A model generated the notes under the pieces. That model saw only the letters and a list, made by a program, of their open reading frames with translations, was not told the DNA's origin and did no database searches. DNA of 64,000 nucleotides, taken from assembly GCF_042944905.1 (NCBI RefSeq), contig NZ_CP168496.1, forward strand, positions 310,001-374,000. The letters are read 5' to 3'. Shown piece after piece: positions 8,073-16,614 of the stretch. The first letter of the stretch is position 1. Each line of letters starts with the position of its first letter. The position numbers and the translations under genes are program-made. The DNA is from Psychrobacillus sp042944905 (GTDB taxonomy: Bacteria > Bacillota > Bacilli > Bacillales_A > Planococcaceae).

Positions 8073-8717
8073 TTATCCGTTTATAATTTCTTCATATCCA
8101 ATCATCTTATCCACATGGCTCGCAATCATAGATATAATTGCATTTGCCTCTTCCTTTTTAAAGGAAAAGGTACTTTCATCTTCGAAAAGTTCCGTGTCAT
8201 CTACCCAAAGTCGGTTGACTCTTCGGAGAACTCCATCTCCATTCGCACTATCTATCCCAAATTGATAAGTTACTTCCACCTTATCTTCAATATAAAAAGC
8301 AGTAACCTCCGGTGTTTCCCATTCCACATTGATTTCTTCCAAAGTGACTTCTTCATCTAAAACTTCGTATTCATTACTATTTTCATCTACATAATACATT
8401 TCACTATCATCATCCATGAATTCATGAAACATTTCATGAACGGCATCGACTACATCAGTAATGTCATCCAAAATTATTCTTGTAGGTTGGTGGAGAGTTA
8501 CATCAAAACTCTCAACGTAAAACTCTTCATTATAGGGATCGAAGAGAAGGGTGCAAAAGTAATCTCTATCTTCTTCTGTACCAACAAAAAATTCTATACG
8601 TGGATGTTTTGAACCCCGATTAATATTCATATGGCCGACTTGATCATATTCTTCACAAATCGATTCCAAATGATCTTGAAGCTCTCCAGTTACTCTGTTA
8701 AACCATTCCATGGACAT
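8073..8717 (-). CDS. Acidic protein of unknown function
   Basis: A 214-residue soluble protein, very rich in Asp and Glu (a run near 95-135 is almost wholly acidic), with no signal or membrane segment. I do not recognise the family. Alternating hydrophobic and charged stretches in the N-terminal 90 residues suggest a beta-rich domain. The ATG at 8717 has GGCGG about 6 bases upstream. It is monocistronic, between the tRNA promoter region and divergent tlp. Confidence 0.7.
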   Translation of the reverse strand: MSMEWFNRVTGELQDHLESICEEYDQVGHMNINRGSKHPRIEFFVGTEEDRDYFCTLLFDPYNEEFYVESFDVTLHQPTRIILDDITDVVDAVHEMFHEFMDDDSEMYYVDENSNEYEVLDEEVTLEEINVEWETPEVTAFYIEDKVEVTYQFGIDSANGDGVLRRVNRLWVDDTELFEDESTFSFKKEEANAIISMIASHVDKMIGYEEIING

Positions 8718-8886
8718 GTCATTACCGCCTTTTTATCTTTTTATCTTCAGTTATGTTGTCCTAGTTTGTTCCGTTTATTACATGTAATTAAATTTATTTT
8801 TTACTAAAAATATCATATGGATAGTTTTAGTTAGATTGGAGACTCTATATTTTGTGTGACTTTATTAAAAAGAAGGAGGAATAAAA

Positions 8887-9129
8887 ATGGCACGAAACAA
8901 ACCAAAACCGGATGATCGATCAGATAATGTTGAAAAGTTACAGGATATGACGGAAAATACAATTGGAAATATGGAAGCGGCTGAAGAAGCGATGGGCTTT
9001 CTTGATGGTGATGAACGAGAGGCACTCAGACAAAAAAACGAACGTCGCAAAAAAAGTCTGGAAGGTTTTCGGCAAGAAATTTTAGATGAAGCTGCAGCAC
9101 GAAAAAATGGTTATTCACAAGACGAATAG
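8887..9129 (+). CDS. tlp: Small acid-soluble spore protein Tlp
   Basis: 80-residue forespore protein of the Tlp family, packed with the minor small acid-soluble proteins in the spore core. The family signature is clear: NPDDRSDNVEKLQ-like start (KPDDRSDNVEKLQDM, 8-22), central EAAEEAMGF, and KNERRKKSLEGFRQEILDEAAARKNGY at the end, with the usual length. AAGGAGG precedes the ATG by 7 bases. Tlp genes are forespore (sigma-G) genes in B. subtilis. A possible match upstream, TGGATA-17-GACTCTA, is too weak to call. Confidence 0.93.
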   Translation: MARNKPKPDDRSDNVEKLQDMTENTIGNMEAAEEAMGFLDGDEREALRQKNERRKKSLEGFRQEILDEAAARKNGYSQDE

Positions 9130-9282
9130 AGGGTTTAATGAGAAGTTTAAAAATATAGATGTATTTTAACCAAAGTATTAATTTGCAATACAAAATAACC
9201 TTCTATAGTAGAGAGATTCCATAGGGTCTTTTCATTTAAATAATCAAAATGGAAAAATTCTACTAGTACTAAATTAAATTTG

Positions 9283-9317
9283 ACCGTTTGATGTGACTTC
9301 ATCGAACGGTTTTTTTA
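9283..9317 (+). terminator. Terminator downstream of tlp
   Basis: Stem ACCGTTTGATG (9283-9293) with CATCGAACGGT (9300-9310), one T-G pair, followed by seven T. It lies 150 bases past the tlp stop; the bases between hold nothing I recognise. Confidence 0.85.
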
Positions 9318-9472
9318 TATTCTCAGCGATGCTATAAGGGACCTTTTTAGTAGATTCCATATAGATAAAAACCTTCATTTGTACAATATACATTATTGTA
9401 CTTACTACTCTCTTGTTAGGTAGTCGTTGCTTAATATAAAAAGTTCCAAATTATTTGACTTATCAAAATATA

Positions 9473-9501
9473 TTGACTTCGTTGTAATGCGTAATTATAA
9501 T
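9473..9501 (+). promoter_or_regulatory. Consensus promoter of the M20/Opp operon
   Basis: TTGACT (9473-9478), 17 bp, TATAAT (9496-9501). A start near 9508 would put the folded leader at the very 5' end of the transcript. Confidence 0.75.
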
Positions 9502-9507
9502 TAAGCT

Positions 9508-9660
9508 ACAATTTCCTTAAGACGGAATCACTTTCCGGTGATCGGAAAAAGTGAACTAAAGTCATTTACATGAAAAAGTGAAAGGAAATGCTGAGAAGGG
9601 GATATTACCGACTATTAAAATCTGAAAATACTAAACAATTAAATATTTAAATAGGGGGAA
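9508..9660 (+). promoter_or_regulatory. Structured 5' leader of the M20/Opp operon, possible riboswitch
   Basis: About 155 bases between the promoter and the first gene. ATTTCCTT (9511-9518) pairs with AAGGAAAT (9582-9589) and encloses a second stem, CACTTT-CCG with CGG-aa-AAAGTG (9529-9553). The enclosed right half (CTAAAGTCATTTACATGAAAAAGTG) is unassigned, and GCTGAGAAGGGGATATTACCGAC follows the closing stem. It lacks the T-box GGTGGNACCGCG and the signatures of the SAM, lysine, TPP, FMN, purine and glycine classes as I know them. A regulatory RNA is likely; its ligand is unknown. Confidence 0.45.
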
Positions 9661-9665
9661 TTTGC

Positions 9666-10868
9666 TTGTTAACAGCATGGCATAAAGAGATCGAAGAAAT
9701 GTATGAACAAATGGTGGCATGGAGACGACATCTTCATGAAAATCCGGAACTTTCTTACGAAGAAGTAGAAACACCAAAAATGATTGCACAAATTCTTGAA
9801 GGTTATGGTATTTCAGTTCGTACGAAAGTAGGTGGAAGAGGGGTTGTTGGAAAGATTGAAGGGGCTAAACCAGGACCAACGATTGCTCTAAGAGCAGACT
9901 TTGACGCACTACCAATTCAAGATGAAAAAGATGTTTCGTATAAATCTAAAGTAGACGGTGTGATGCATGCTTGTGGACATGATGGACATACAGCCACATT
10001 ATTAGCTGTTGCAAAAGTGTTAAATCAACATAAAGATGAACTTGCTGGAAATGTTATCTTACTTCATCAACACGCAGAGGAATCTTCCCCTGGTGGAGCA
10101 TCCGAAATGATTGCAGATGGCTGCTTAGATGGTGTTGATTATGTTTTTGGTACACATCTTATGTCTGGGTTACCAGTCGGGACATACAACTGTACAAAAG
10201 GTTATGCGATGGCATCTATTGATGCATTTGAATTAAAAATTCAAGGAAAAGGCGGACACGGTGCAATGCCTCATGAAACAATTGATGCCGTAGTTGTTGG
10301 TGCTCAGGTTATTAACCAGTTGCAATCAATAATTAGCCGTCGCATCGATCCGATTAAACCAGCAGTGATCACTGTTGGATCATTTCATGCAGGAAATGCA
10401 AGCAATGTTATTGCGGATACCGCTCAATTATCTGCTACGATTCGTACGTTTGACAAAGACGTTCGTCAGTCCATTGAACATGATATTAAACAAGTTATCA
10501 AACATGTCTGTGCTTCATACGGAGCAACGTATGAACTAAAATACGAAAATGGATTTCCGTCATTATATAACCACGAACTAGAAACAGACAATGTCATTCA
10601 GTCCATTACATCAACAATTGAAGGAATTCAATTTGTGGATAGCCCACCATCTATGGCAAGTGAAGATTTTGCTTATTATGTACAAAAAGTGCCAGGAGCA
10701 TTTTTCTTTACAGGTGGACGTAATGAAGCAATTGGTGCTAGTTATCCCCACCACCATCCGAAATTCGATTTTGATGAGCGGGCAATGATATATGCAGGAA
10801 AAGGGCTATTAAGCGTAGCCTACAAATATTTAGTGGAAACAGTGAAAGACAGCGTAGAGATTCATTAA
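9666..10868 (+). CDS. M20 family amidohydrolase
   Basis: 400-residue zinc amidohydrolase of the M20D group, which cleaves N-acyl amino acids, hippurate-like amides or short modified peptides in the cytosol. Metal and catalytic residues: HACGHDGH (His101, Cys103, His105), the Glu pair HAEES (138-139), His164 in GTHLMSG and the C-terminal HHHPKFDFDE. The middle ~110 residues form the dimerisation domain. TTG start, with AGGGGG 7-8 bases upstream. It heads a six-gene operon with a peptide transporter, so the transporter probably brings in its substrate. Acyl group and amino acid are unknown. Confidence 0.9.
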   Translation: MLTAWHKEIEEMYEQMVAWRRHLHENPELSYEEVETPKMIAQILEGYGISVRTKVGGRGVVGKIEGAKPGPTIALRADFDALPIQDEKDVSYKSKVDGVMHACGHDGHTATLLAVAKVLNQHKDELAGNVILLHQHAEESSPGGASEMIADGCLDGVDYVFGTHLMSGLPVGTYNCTKGYAMASIDAFELKIQGKGGHGAMPHETIDAVVVGAQVINQLQSIISRRIDPIKPAVITVGSFHAGNASNVIADTAQLSATIRTFDKDVRQSIEHDIKQVIKHVCASYGATYELKYENGFPSLYNHELETDNVIQSITSTIEGIQFVDSPPSMASEDFAYYVQKVPGAFFFTGGRNEAIGASYPHHHPKFDFDERAMIYAGKGLLSVAYKYLVETVKDSVEIH

Positions 10869-10885
10869 ATGAAAGGATGGCTTTT

Positions 10886-11890
10886 ATGAGTGTGCATGTA
10901 TTAGAGGTAAGTGAATTACAAACAGCATTTAAATTGAATGACGATGAGATTATCTCTGTCGATGAAGTGTCATTCAATTTAAAACCCGGTGAGACTATTG
11001 GTATCGTTGGTGAATCGGGTTGTGGGAAAAGCGTCACGTCCTTATCAATCATGCGACTTCTCGGTACACATGGGTACATTCGAAAAGGGTCCATTAAGTT
11101 AAATGATAAAGAACTATCGACTCTTTCAGAAGCAGATATGAGAAATATACGTGGTAATGAAATTTCCATGATTTTTCAAGAGCCGATGACCTCCTTGAAT
11201 CCTGTCTTTACAATAGGCAATCAAATGATGGAAGGAATTCGCCTTTACCTGAAACTGAATAAAAGAGAAGCACGTGAATATGCGATTAACATGTTGAAAA
11301 AGGTAAGAATTCCACGCGCAGAAGAAATTATGGATGAATATCCTCACTCGTTATCAGGTGGTATGCGCCAACGTGTAATGATTGCAATGGCATTAGCGTG
11401 TAAACCAAGGGTGTTGATAGCAGATGAGCCGACGACAGCTTTAGACGTTACCATACAACTTCAAATTTTAGAGCTTATGAAAGATTTAAAAGAAGAAACG
11501 CAAACGGCAATTATGCTGATAACGCATGATCTAGGTGTAATTGCTGAAATGGCGGATAAAGTAATCGTTATGTATGCAGGGCAAGTAGTGGAGGAAACGG
11601 ACGTTTTTACGTTGTTCGATGAGCCAAAACATCCGTATACAATCGGATTGATGGCGTCAATTCCGCATCTAGATAAAGAAAAAAGTGAAAAGTTATATTC
11701 TATTCCAGGTTCTGTACCGATTGCTCAAAACATGCCTAGCGGATGCCGTTTTCAAACGCGTTGCCCATATGTGACAGAAACTTGTATTGCAGATGCGCCG
11801 AAGCTTGTAGAAGTAGGTGTAGAAAAGCCACATAAAGTTCGTTGCTTTTTACATGGCATTGAACAGGTTGGAGGTGTTGTGAATGCATGA
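10886..11890 (+). CDS. Oligopeptide/dipeptide ABC transporter ATPase (OppD/DppD type)
   Basis: 334-residue ATPase of a peptide/opine/nickel-type importer. Walker A GESGCGKS (~47-54), signature LSGGMRQRV, Walker B VLIADEPTTALDV, switch histidine in ITHDLGV. The C-terminal oligopeptide-transporter extension has the four-cysteine cluster pattern CRFQTRCPYVTETC...RCFLHG. The ATG at 10886 is chosen because GAAAGG would abut an ATG at 10877. It pairs with the OppF-type ATPase, which it overlaps by 8 bases. Confidence 0.92.
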   Translation: MSVHVLEVSELQTAFKLNDDEIISVDEVSFNLKPGETIGIVGESGCGKSVTSLSIMRLLGTHGYIRKGSIKLNDKELSTLSEADMRNIRGNEISMIFQEPMTSLNPVFTIGNQMMEGIRLYLKLNKREAREYAINMLKKVRIPRAEEIMDEYPHSLSGGMRQRVMIAMALACKPRVLIADEPTTALDVTIQLQILELMKDLKEETQTAIMLITHDLGVIAEMADKVIVMYAGQVVEETDVFTLFDEPKHPYTIGLMASIPHLDKEKSEKLYSIPGSVPIAQNMPSGCRFQTRCPYVTETCIADAPKLVEVGVEKPHKVRCFLHGIEQVGGVVNA

Positions 11891-12887
11891 AGTATTGAAA
11901 CAAAAAGATCAGACAAACACAAAGCAGCCGCTTGTTGAAATTCGAAATTTAACAAAATACTATCCTATAAAAAAAGGTATATTTTCTCGCACTGTCGGCA
12001 ATGTCAAAGCCGTTGATGGATTAAACTTCGATATTTATCCTGGAGAAACACTAGCGCTCGTAGGGGAATCTGGATGTGGTAAATCCACTACTGGTAAAGC
12101 TATCGTAAAGATTGATCCTCCAACAGACGGTCAAATTATATTTGATGGGAAGGACATGGCGAATATAACAGGTGCTGAACTTCGCTCGTTGCGTACAAAG
12201 CTACAAATTATATTTCAAGACCCTTATTCATCACTCAATCCTCGGAAGCGTGTAGGTGAATTACTGGCTGAGCCTCTTCTTGCACATGGATTAGCTTCAG
12301 CTGCTGATGCGAAAGAAAAAGTGAATCGTATGTTAGAAATTGTTGGTTTAACGCCACAACATGGTCGTCGTTATCCCCATGAATTTTCCGGTGGTCAGCG
12401 CCAACGTATTGGTATCGCACGTGCACTTATTTTAAATCCTAAGCTAATTGTTTGTGACGAGCCAGTATCTGCTCTTGATGTGTCGGTACAAGCACAAGTA
12501 TTAAATCTATTGAAAGATTTACAGAAAGAATTTGACTTAACCTATTTGTTTATCGCACATGGTCTTGGTGCCGTTCGCTATATCAGTGATCGTATTGCTG
12601 TAATGTATTTAGGGAAAATTGTAGAAATCGGAGAAACGGAGGAACTTTTTAGTAGCCCTCGCCATCCGTACACACAAATTTTATTGAATGCTTATCCAGT
12701 ACCTAATCCACATTTTCGTAATCGAGATCGCATTGTTATCGAAGGGGATGTACCTAGCCCTATAAACCCACCTAGTGGTTGTAGCTTTCATACACGTTGT
12801 CCTTATGCACAAGATATATGTAAAGAGAAAACTCCGGAATTGCAATCAGGCCAGCATGGTGTTGCTTGTCATTTTCCACTGAATTAA
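11883..12887 (+). CDS. Oligopeptide/dipeptide ABC transporter ATPase (OppF/DppF type)
   Basis: 334-residue second ATPase of the importer. Walker A GESGCGKST, signature FSGGQRQRIG, Walker B LIVCDEPVSALDVS, and the C-terminal CSFHTRCPYAQDIC...CHF cysteine cluster are present. The switch region reads IAHGLGAV where most relatives have HDLxxV: the His stays, the Asp is Gly. The region after Walker A (VKIDPPTDGQ) also differs from the usual LLRLIEPT. TTGGAGGTG lies upstream of the ATG within oppD. Confidence 0.9.
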   Translation: MHEVLKQKDQTNTKQPLVEIRNLTKYYPIKKGIFSRTVGNVKAVDGLNFDIYPGETLALVGESGCGKSTTGKAIVKIDPPTDGQIIFDGKDMANITGAELRSLRTKLQIIFQDPYSSLNPRKRVGELLAEPLLAHGLASAADAKEKVNRMLEIVGLTPQHGRRYPHEFSGGQRQRIGIARALILNPKLIVCDEPVSALDVSVQAQVLNLLKDLQKEFDLTYLFIAHGLGAVRYISDRIAVMYLGKIVEIGETEELFSSPRHPYTQILLNAYPVPNPHFRNRDRIVIEGDVPSPINPPSGCSFHTRCPYAQDICKEKTPELQSGQHGVACHFPLN

Positions 12888-12899
12888 GGGAGTGTAGCA

Positions 12900-13850
12900 A
12901 TGTTCCAATATATTTTGAGAAGATTATTGATCGCAATTCCGATTTTGTTTGGTGTAACCGTCTTTAACTTTTTTATCATCAACTTGGCGCCAGGTAACCC
13001 AGTTGAAATGTTTGTTAATCCGAATATATCCGCAGAGGATATAGAGTTGAAAAAAGAAGCACTTGGGCTTAATGATCCTATATACGAGCAGTATTTTCAT
13101 TGGTTAGGAAATGTATTGCATGGTGATTTTGGATTCTCTTATGCTACGCATGAACCTGTTAGTCAAATGATTTTAGAGAGAATAGGCCCTACTTTGCTGT
13201 TGATGGGTGCTGCGCTAATTTTGGCGTATATTATTTCTATTCCAATAGGTATTTTAAGCGCTTCCAAGCAATACACGTTAACAGATTATACGACAACTAC
13301 ATTATCTTTTTTAGGGATTTCAATCCCAGCGTTCTTTTTAGGATTAGGTGCTATTTATATTTTCTCCGTTAAGCTTCAAATTTTACCGACTGGTGGGATG
13401 ACAAAGCTTGGATCAAGCGGTGGTTTTGGAGACGTTATGATGCATTTGATATTACCAGCCATTGTGCTTGCGGCAGGTATAGCAGGTAACATGGTTCGTT
13501 ACGTTCGCTCGAGTATGTTAGAAGTTCTCGGACAAGATTACTTACGTACTGCTCGCGCTAAAGGTTTGAAGAATTTCGTTGTTACAAACAAACACGCTTT
13601 AAAGAATGCCATAATCCCGATTATTACAATTATCGGGATGGATGTAACGATACTCATTGGTGGAGCTGTAGTTACAGAACAAATCTTTCAATGGCCGGGA
13701 CTGGGTCAATTAACCATCAAAGCGATTATGTCGCGTGATTATTCATTACTTATGGCGATTAACCTAATAGCGGCCGTTGTAGTTTTATCAGCAAACTTAT
13801 TAACAGATATTATGTATGCGATTGTCGATCCACGTATTAAATACAACTAA
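12900..13850 (+). CDS. Peptide ABC transporter permease (OppB/DppB type)
   Basis: 316-residue membrane subunit with six predicted transmembrane segments, starting with the typical MFQYILRRLLIAIPILFGVT. It contains the EAA loop region ending DYLRTARAKGLKN (~212-224), which docks with the ATPase, and the C-terminal DIMYAIVDPRIKYN of DppB proteins. GGGAG lies upstream of the ATG. Twelve bases follow oppF and the next permease starts 24 bases on. Confidence 0.93.
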   Translation: MFQYILRRLLIAIPILFGVTVFNFFIINLAPGNPVEMFVNPNISAEDIELKKEALGLNDPIYEQYFHWLGNVLHGDFGFSYATHEPVSQMILERIGPTLLLMGAALILAYIISIPIGILSASKQYTLTDYTTTTLSFLGISIPAFFLGLGAIYIFSVKLQILPTGGMTKLGSSGGFGDVMMHLILPAIVLAAGIAGNMVRYVRSSMLEVLGQDYLRTARAKGLKNFVVTNKHALKNAIIPIITIIGMDVTILIGGAVVTEQIFQWPGLGQLTIKAIMSRDYSLLMAINLIAAVVVLSANLLTDIMYAIVDPRIKYN

Positions 13851-13873
13851 CAGTGAAAGGAGGGCCTCTACAT

Positions 13874-14788
13874 ATGTCCATGTTGAAAGAGACAACGGCT
13901 AATATCAAGTCACCGAATTCAGTGTTTCAAGACCTGGGAAAAGAAGAAACGTATTTTTATTTATTTAGAAAGAAATTCTTTAAACATAAGTTAGCTATTT
14001 TTGGTTTAATCGTTTTTACCCTTATCGTGCTAATGGCAATATTTGCACCAATAATTGCTCCGTACAATCCAACTGCGATAAATAGTGCGTTTAGTGCAAA
14101 GCCTTCTACTGATTATTGGCTAGGTACAGATCAAATTGGCCGTGACATTTTTAGTAGACTTGTTTACGCTTCACGTATTTCACTTGCAGTGGGAATAGGA
14201 GCAGTTGCCATATATGTGGTGATAGGGACCGTGCTTGGCGCTATTGCAGGATATTTTGGTGGTTGGGTTGATGGCGCTATTATGCGTATGACAGACATTT
14301 TTATGTCATTTCCATATTTAATGGTCATTTTAGTTTTAGTAAGTATTTTGGGGCCTAATATCCTCAATATTATTGCTGTTATTGGATTACTTGGCTGGCC
14401 ATCTGTCGCAAGAATTGTGCGTGGAAGTGTCTTATCCATTAAAGAAATGGATTACGTGAAAGCTGGTGTTGCACTCGGCTATACTTCGCCGCGCATTATC
14501 TTTAAACATATTTTACCAAACTGTGTTGCGCCAATTATAGTAAACGCAACATTTGGTATTGCTTCAGCGATTCTACTTGAATCATCTTTAAGTTTCTTAG
14601 GAATGGGGGTACAACCTCCTACCCCAAGTTGGGGGAACATGCTTACAGAAGCCCAATCTTTAACTGTACTATCATCTCAACCTTGGTTATGGATCCCGGC
14701 AGGAGCAATGATTTTACTTGCTGTATTGTCCATAAATTTCATGGGCGATGGTTTACGCGATGCATTGGATCCAAAAAGTATTAAATAA
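13874..14788 (+). CDS. Peptide ABC transporter permease (OppC/DppC type)
   Basis: 304-residue second permease. A cytosolic N-terminal stretch is followed by a first membrane segment (HKLAIFGLIVFTLIVLMAIF) and five more. LGTDQIGRDIFSRLVYASRISL and the EAA loop MDYVKAGVALGYTSPRIIFKH are diagnostic for the DppC family. The ATG at 13874 has AAAGGAGGG nine bases upstream; the frame opens at 13853 but has no site there. Confidence 0.93.
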   Translation: MSMLKETTANIKSPNSVFQDLGKEETYFYLFRKKFFKHKLAIFGLIVFTLIVLMAIFAPIIAPYNPTAINSAFSAKPSTDYWLGTDQIGRDIFSRLVYASRISLAVGIGAVAIYVVIGTVLGAIAGYFGGWVDGAIMRMTDIFMSFPYLMVILVLVSILGPNILNIIAVIGLLGWPSVARIVRGSVLSIKEMDYVKAGVALGYTSPRIIFKHILPNCVAPIIVNATFGIASAILLESSLSFLGMGVQPPTPSWGNMLTEAQSLTVLSSQPWLWIPAGAMILLAVLSINFMGDGLRDALDPKSIK

Positions 14789-14813
14789 TATAAAGAGAAA
14801 GTTGGGGAAATGA

Positions 14814-16442
14814 ATGAAAAAGGTAAAAAGGTTAAGTGTATTATTTGTACTTCTACTTGCAACACTACTAGCTGCATGTAGCGATTCAGGAAATAAGTCG
14901 TCTGATGGATCATCAAGCAAAACGTCATCAGATGGTAAAACATTATTTATCGGTTTAGTAAATCCTCCAATTAGTTTCAACCCAATTAATTCTGGAGATT
15001 TTGCATCACAATGGTTAGAAAAGTTTATGTTTGAAACATTTTTGGAAATGACTGCTCCATTAGAATTCACTCCTAAGTTAGCAGAATCTTTCGAGACGGA
15101 AGATAATCAAACATACACAATCAAGTTACAACCTAAAGCAACTTGGTCAGATGGTGAGCCGGTTACAGCAGAAGACATTGCGTTCACATTCAACTTAATT
15201 GCAAATCCCAAAACAGAAACATCAGTTGGTACAATTATATCTAATTTAGAAGGTCTTGATGAAAATGGTAAGCTTACAAACGGAGAAAAAGAAATGCCTT
15301 CTATTACTGTAGTAGATGAGAAAACGTTTACATTCAAAACAAAGCAACCAGTAGATCCAAATCTTATTAAAGAATTTATCGGTTCTCAAATTATGATCCT
15401 ACCGAAGCATATACTGAAAGATGTTGCGCCAGAAGACTTAACAGCTCATCCATTTATGCAAAATCCGAATGTAACAAATGGTGCATTCAAATTTGTTAAA
15501 TATGAAGCAGATCAATATGTTGAATTTGCTAAAAATGATAACTATTATGTAAGTAAACCAAAACTTGATAAAATTTTTGTTAAAATAATGCCTGCAACAA
15601 ACTTAGTAGCACAGTTGCAAACAGGTGAAATTCACATGAATGCAGGCGTTGGTCTGGGTAGTATAGCAGTTTCAGACTATGATACTGTAGAAAAGATTAA
15701 AGGTATTCACACAACAGCAAATCCTGCGAATGGTTACCAAACGTTATTATTTAATACAAAGAAAATAACAGATCCAAATGTTCGAGTAGCAATCGGTCAT
15801 GCTATAAATCGTGATCAAATGATTAAGAGTTTATTGCAAGGTAAAGGTGATTATGTAGATGGTCCATATCCTTCTATTAACCCATACTATGATAGTAGTA
15901 TCAAAAACATTTCCTATGACCCTGAAAAAGCAAAAGAAATGTTAAAAGCAGCAAATTGGGATTTCAATACACCATTAGAAATTGCCGTGCCAGCTGGAAA
16001 TAAAATGCGAGAACAGGCTGGGGCAATCATTTTGGAAAACTTAAAAGCAATTGGATTAAATGTTCAGCTTGTTACTTCGGACTTCCCAACTCATATTGCT
16101 AAAGCTCGTGAAAGGAACTATGATTTAATGATTTTAGGTTACACAACAAATATCGATCCAGATATTACCAACTATTATGGTAATGATTCACCTTTTAACT
16201 TTACTGGTTATCAAAGTGAAGAGAAAGAAAAGTTATTACTTGCAGGTAATAACGAGCCAAATCCTGAAAAACGTAAGGCAATCTACTCTAAATTACAAGC
16301 ATTATTTGTAAAGGATTTACCAGTCTTCACACTTTACTCTGAATACGACTTCGCAGCTATTTCAGATAAAGTAATTAGTGCAGGACCGACATTCTTCGGT
16401 TATCATAATAATCTTCAAGATTGGGATTTATCTGATAAATAG
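14814..16442 (+). CDS. Extracellular peptide-binding lipoprotein (family 5)
   Basis: 542-residue substrate-binding protein of the OppA/DppA family, anchored by lipid after cleavage at LLAAC (Cys ~22). A basic N-terminus and hydrophobic core precede the lipobox, then a Ser/Gly/Lys linker. Family-5 features include PKLAESFETEDNQTYTIKLQP, WSDGEPVTAEDIAFTFN and RVAIGHAINRDQMIKSLLQGKG. It is the last gene of the operon, 25 bases after the permease; a strong terminator follows. The ligand is not deducible from sequence. Confidence 0.93.
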   Translation: MKKVKRLSVLFVLLLATLLAACSDSGNKSSDGSSSKTSSDGKTLFIGLVNPPISFNPINSGDFASQWLEKFMFETFLEMTAPLEFTPKLAESFETEDNQTYTIKLQPKATWSDGEPVTAEDIAFTFNLIANPKTETSVGTIISNLEGLDENGKLTNGEKEMPSITVVDEKTFTFKTKQPVDPNLIKEFIGSQIMILPKHILKDVAPEDLTAHPFMQNPNVTNGAFKFVKYEADQYVEFAKNDNYYVSKPKLDKIFVKIMPATNLVAQLQTGEIHMNAGVGLGSIAVSDYDTVEKIKGIHTTANPANGYQTLLFNTKKITDPNVRVAIGHAINRDQMIKSLLQGKGDYVDGPYPSINPYYDSSIKNISYDPEKAKEMLKAANWDFNTPLEIAVPAGNKMREQAGAIILENLKAIGLNVQLVTSDFPTHIAKARERNYDLMILGYTTNIDPDITNYYGNDSPFNFTGYQSEEKEKLLLAGNNEPNPEKRKAIYSKLQALFVKDLPVFTLYSEYDFAAISDKVISAGPTFFGYHNNLQDWDLSDK

Positions 16443-16485
16443 ATATGGCGCTTAATTTACTTTACGCATAATTATTTACAAAAAG

Positions 16486-16527
16486 AAAACCTGGAGCAAT
16501 TAATTATGCTCTAGGTTTTCTTTTTTA
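16486..16527 (+). terminator. Terminator of the M20/Opp operon
   Basis: AAAACCTGGAGCA (16486-16498) pairs with TGCTCTAGGTTTT (16507-16519) and runs into CTTTTTT, 43 bases past the stop. Confidence 0.9.
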
Positions 16528-16614
16528 TTTTTAACGATAAATCAATTAAAAAATCATAGTCAGTTCGTTTTTGGTCAAACTAAGAGAAAGAAAATTTGGC
16601 AAGAGGTGATATGC

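Noticed and set aside
9508..9660. T-box leader
   Set aside because: The GGTGGNACCGCG antiterminator core is missing; ATATTACCGAC is not a good match.
10738..11169. A 143-codon minus-strand frame over the M20/OppD junction
   Set aside because: It is opposite two well-supported genes and has no ribosome site or known motif.
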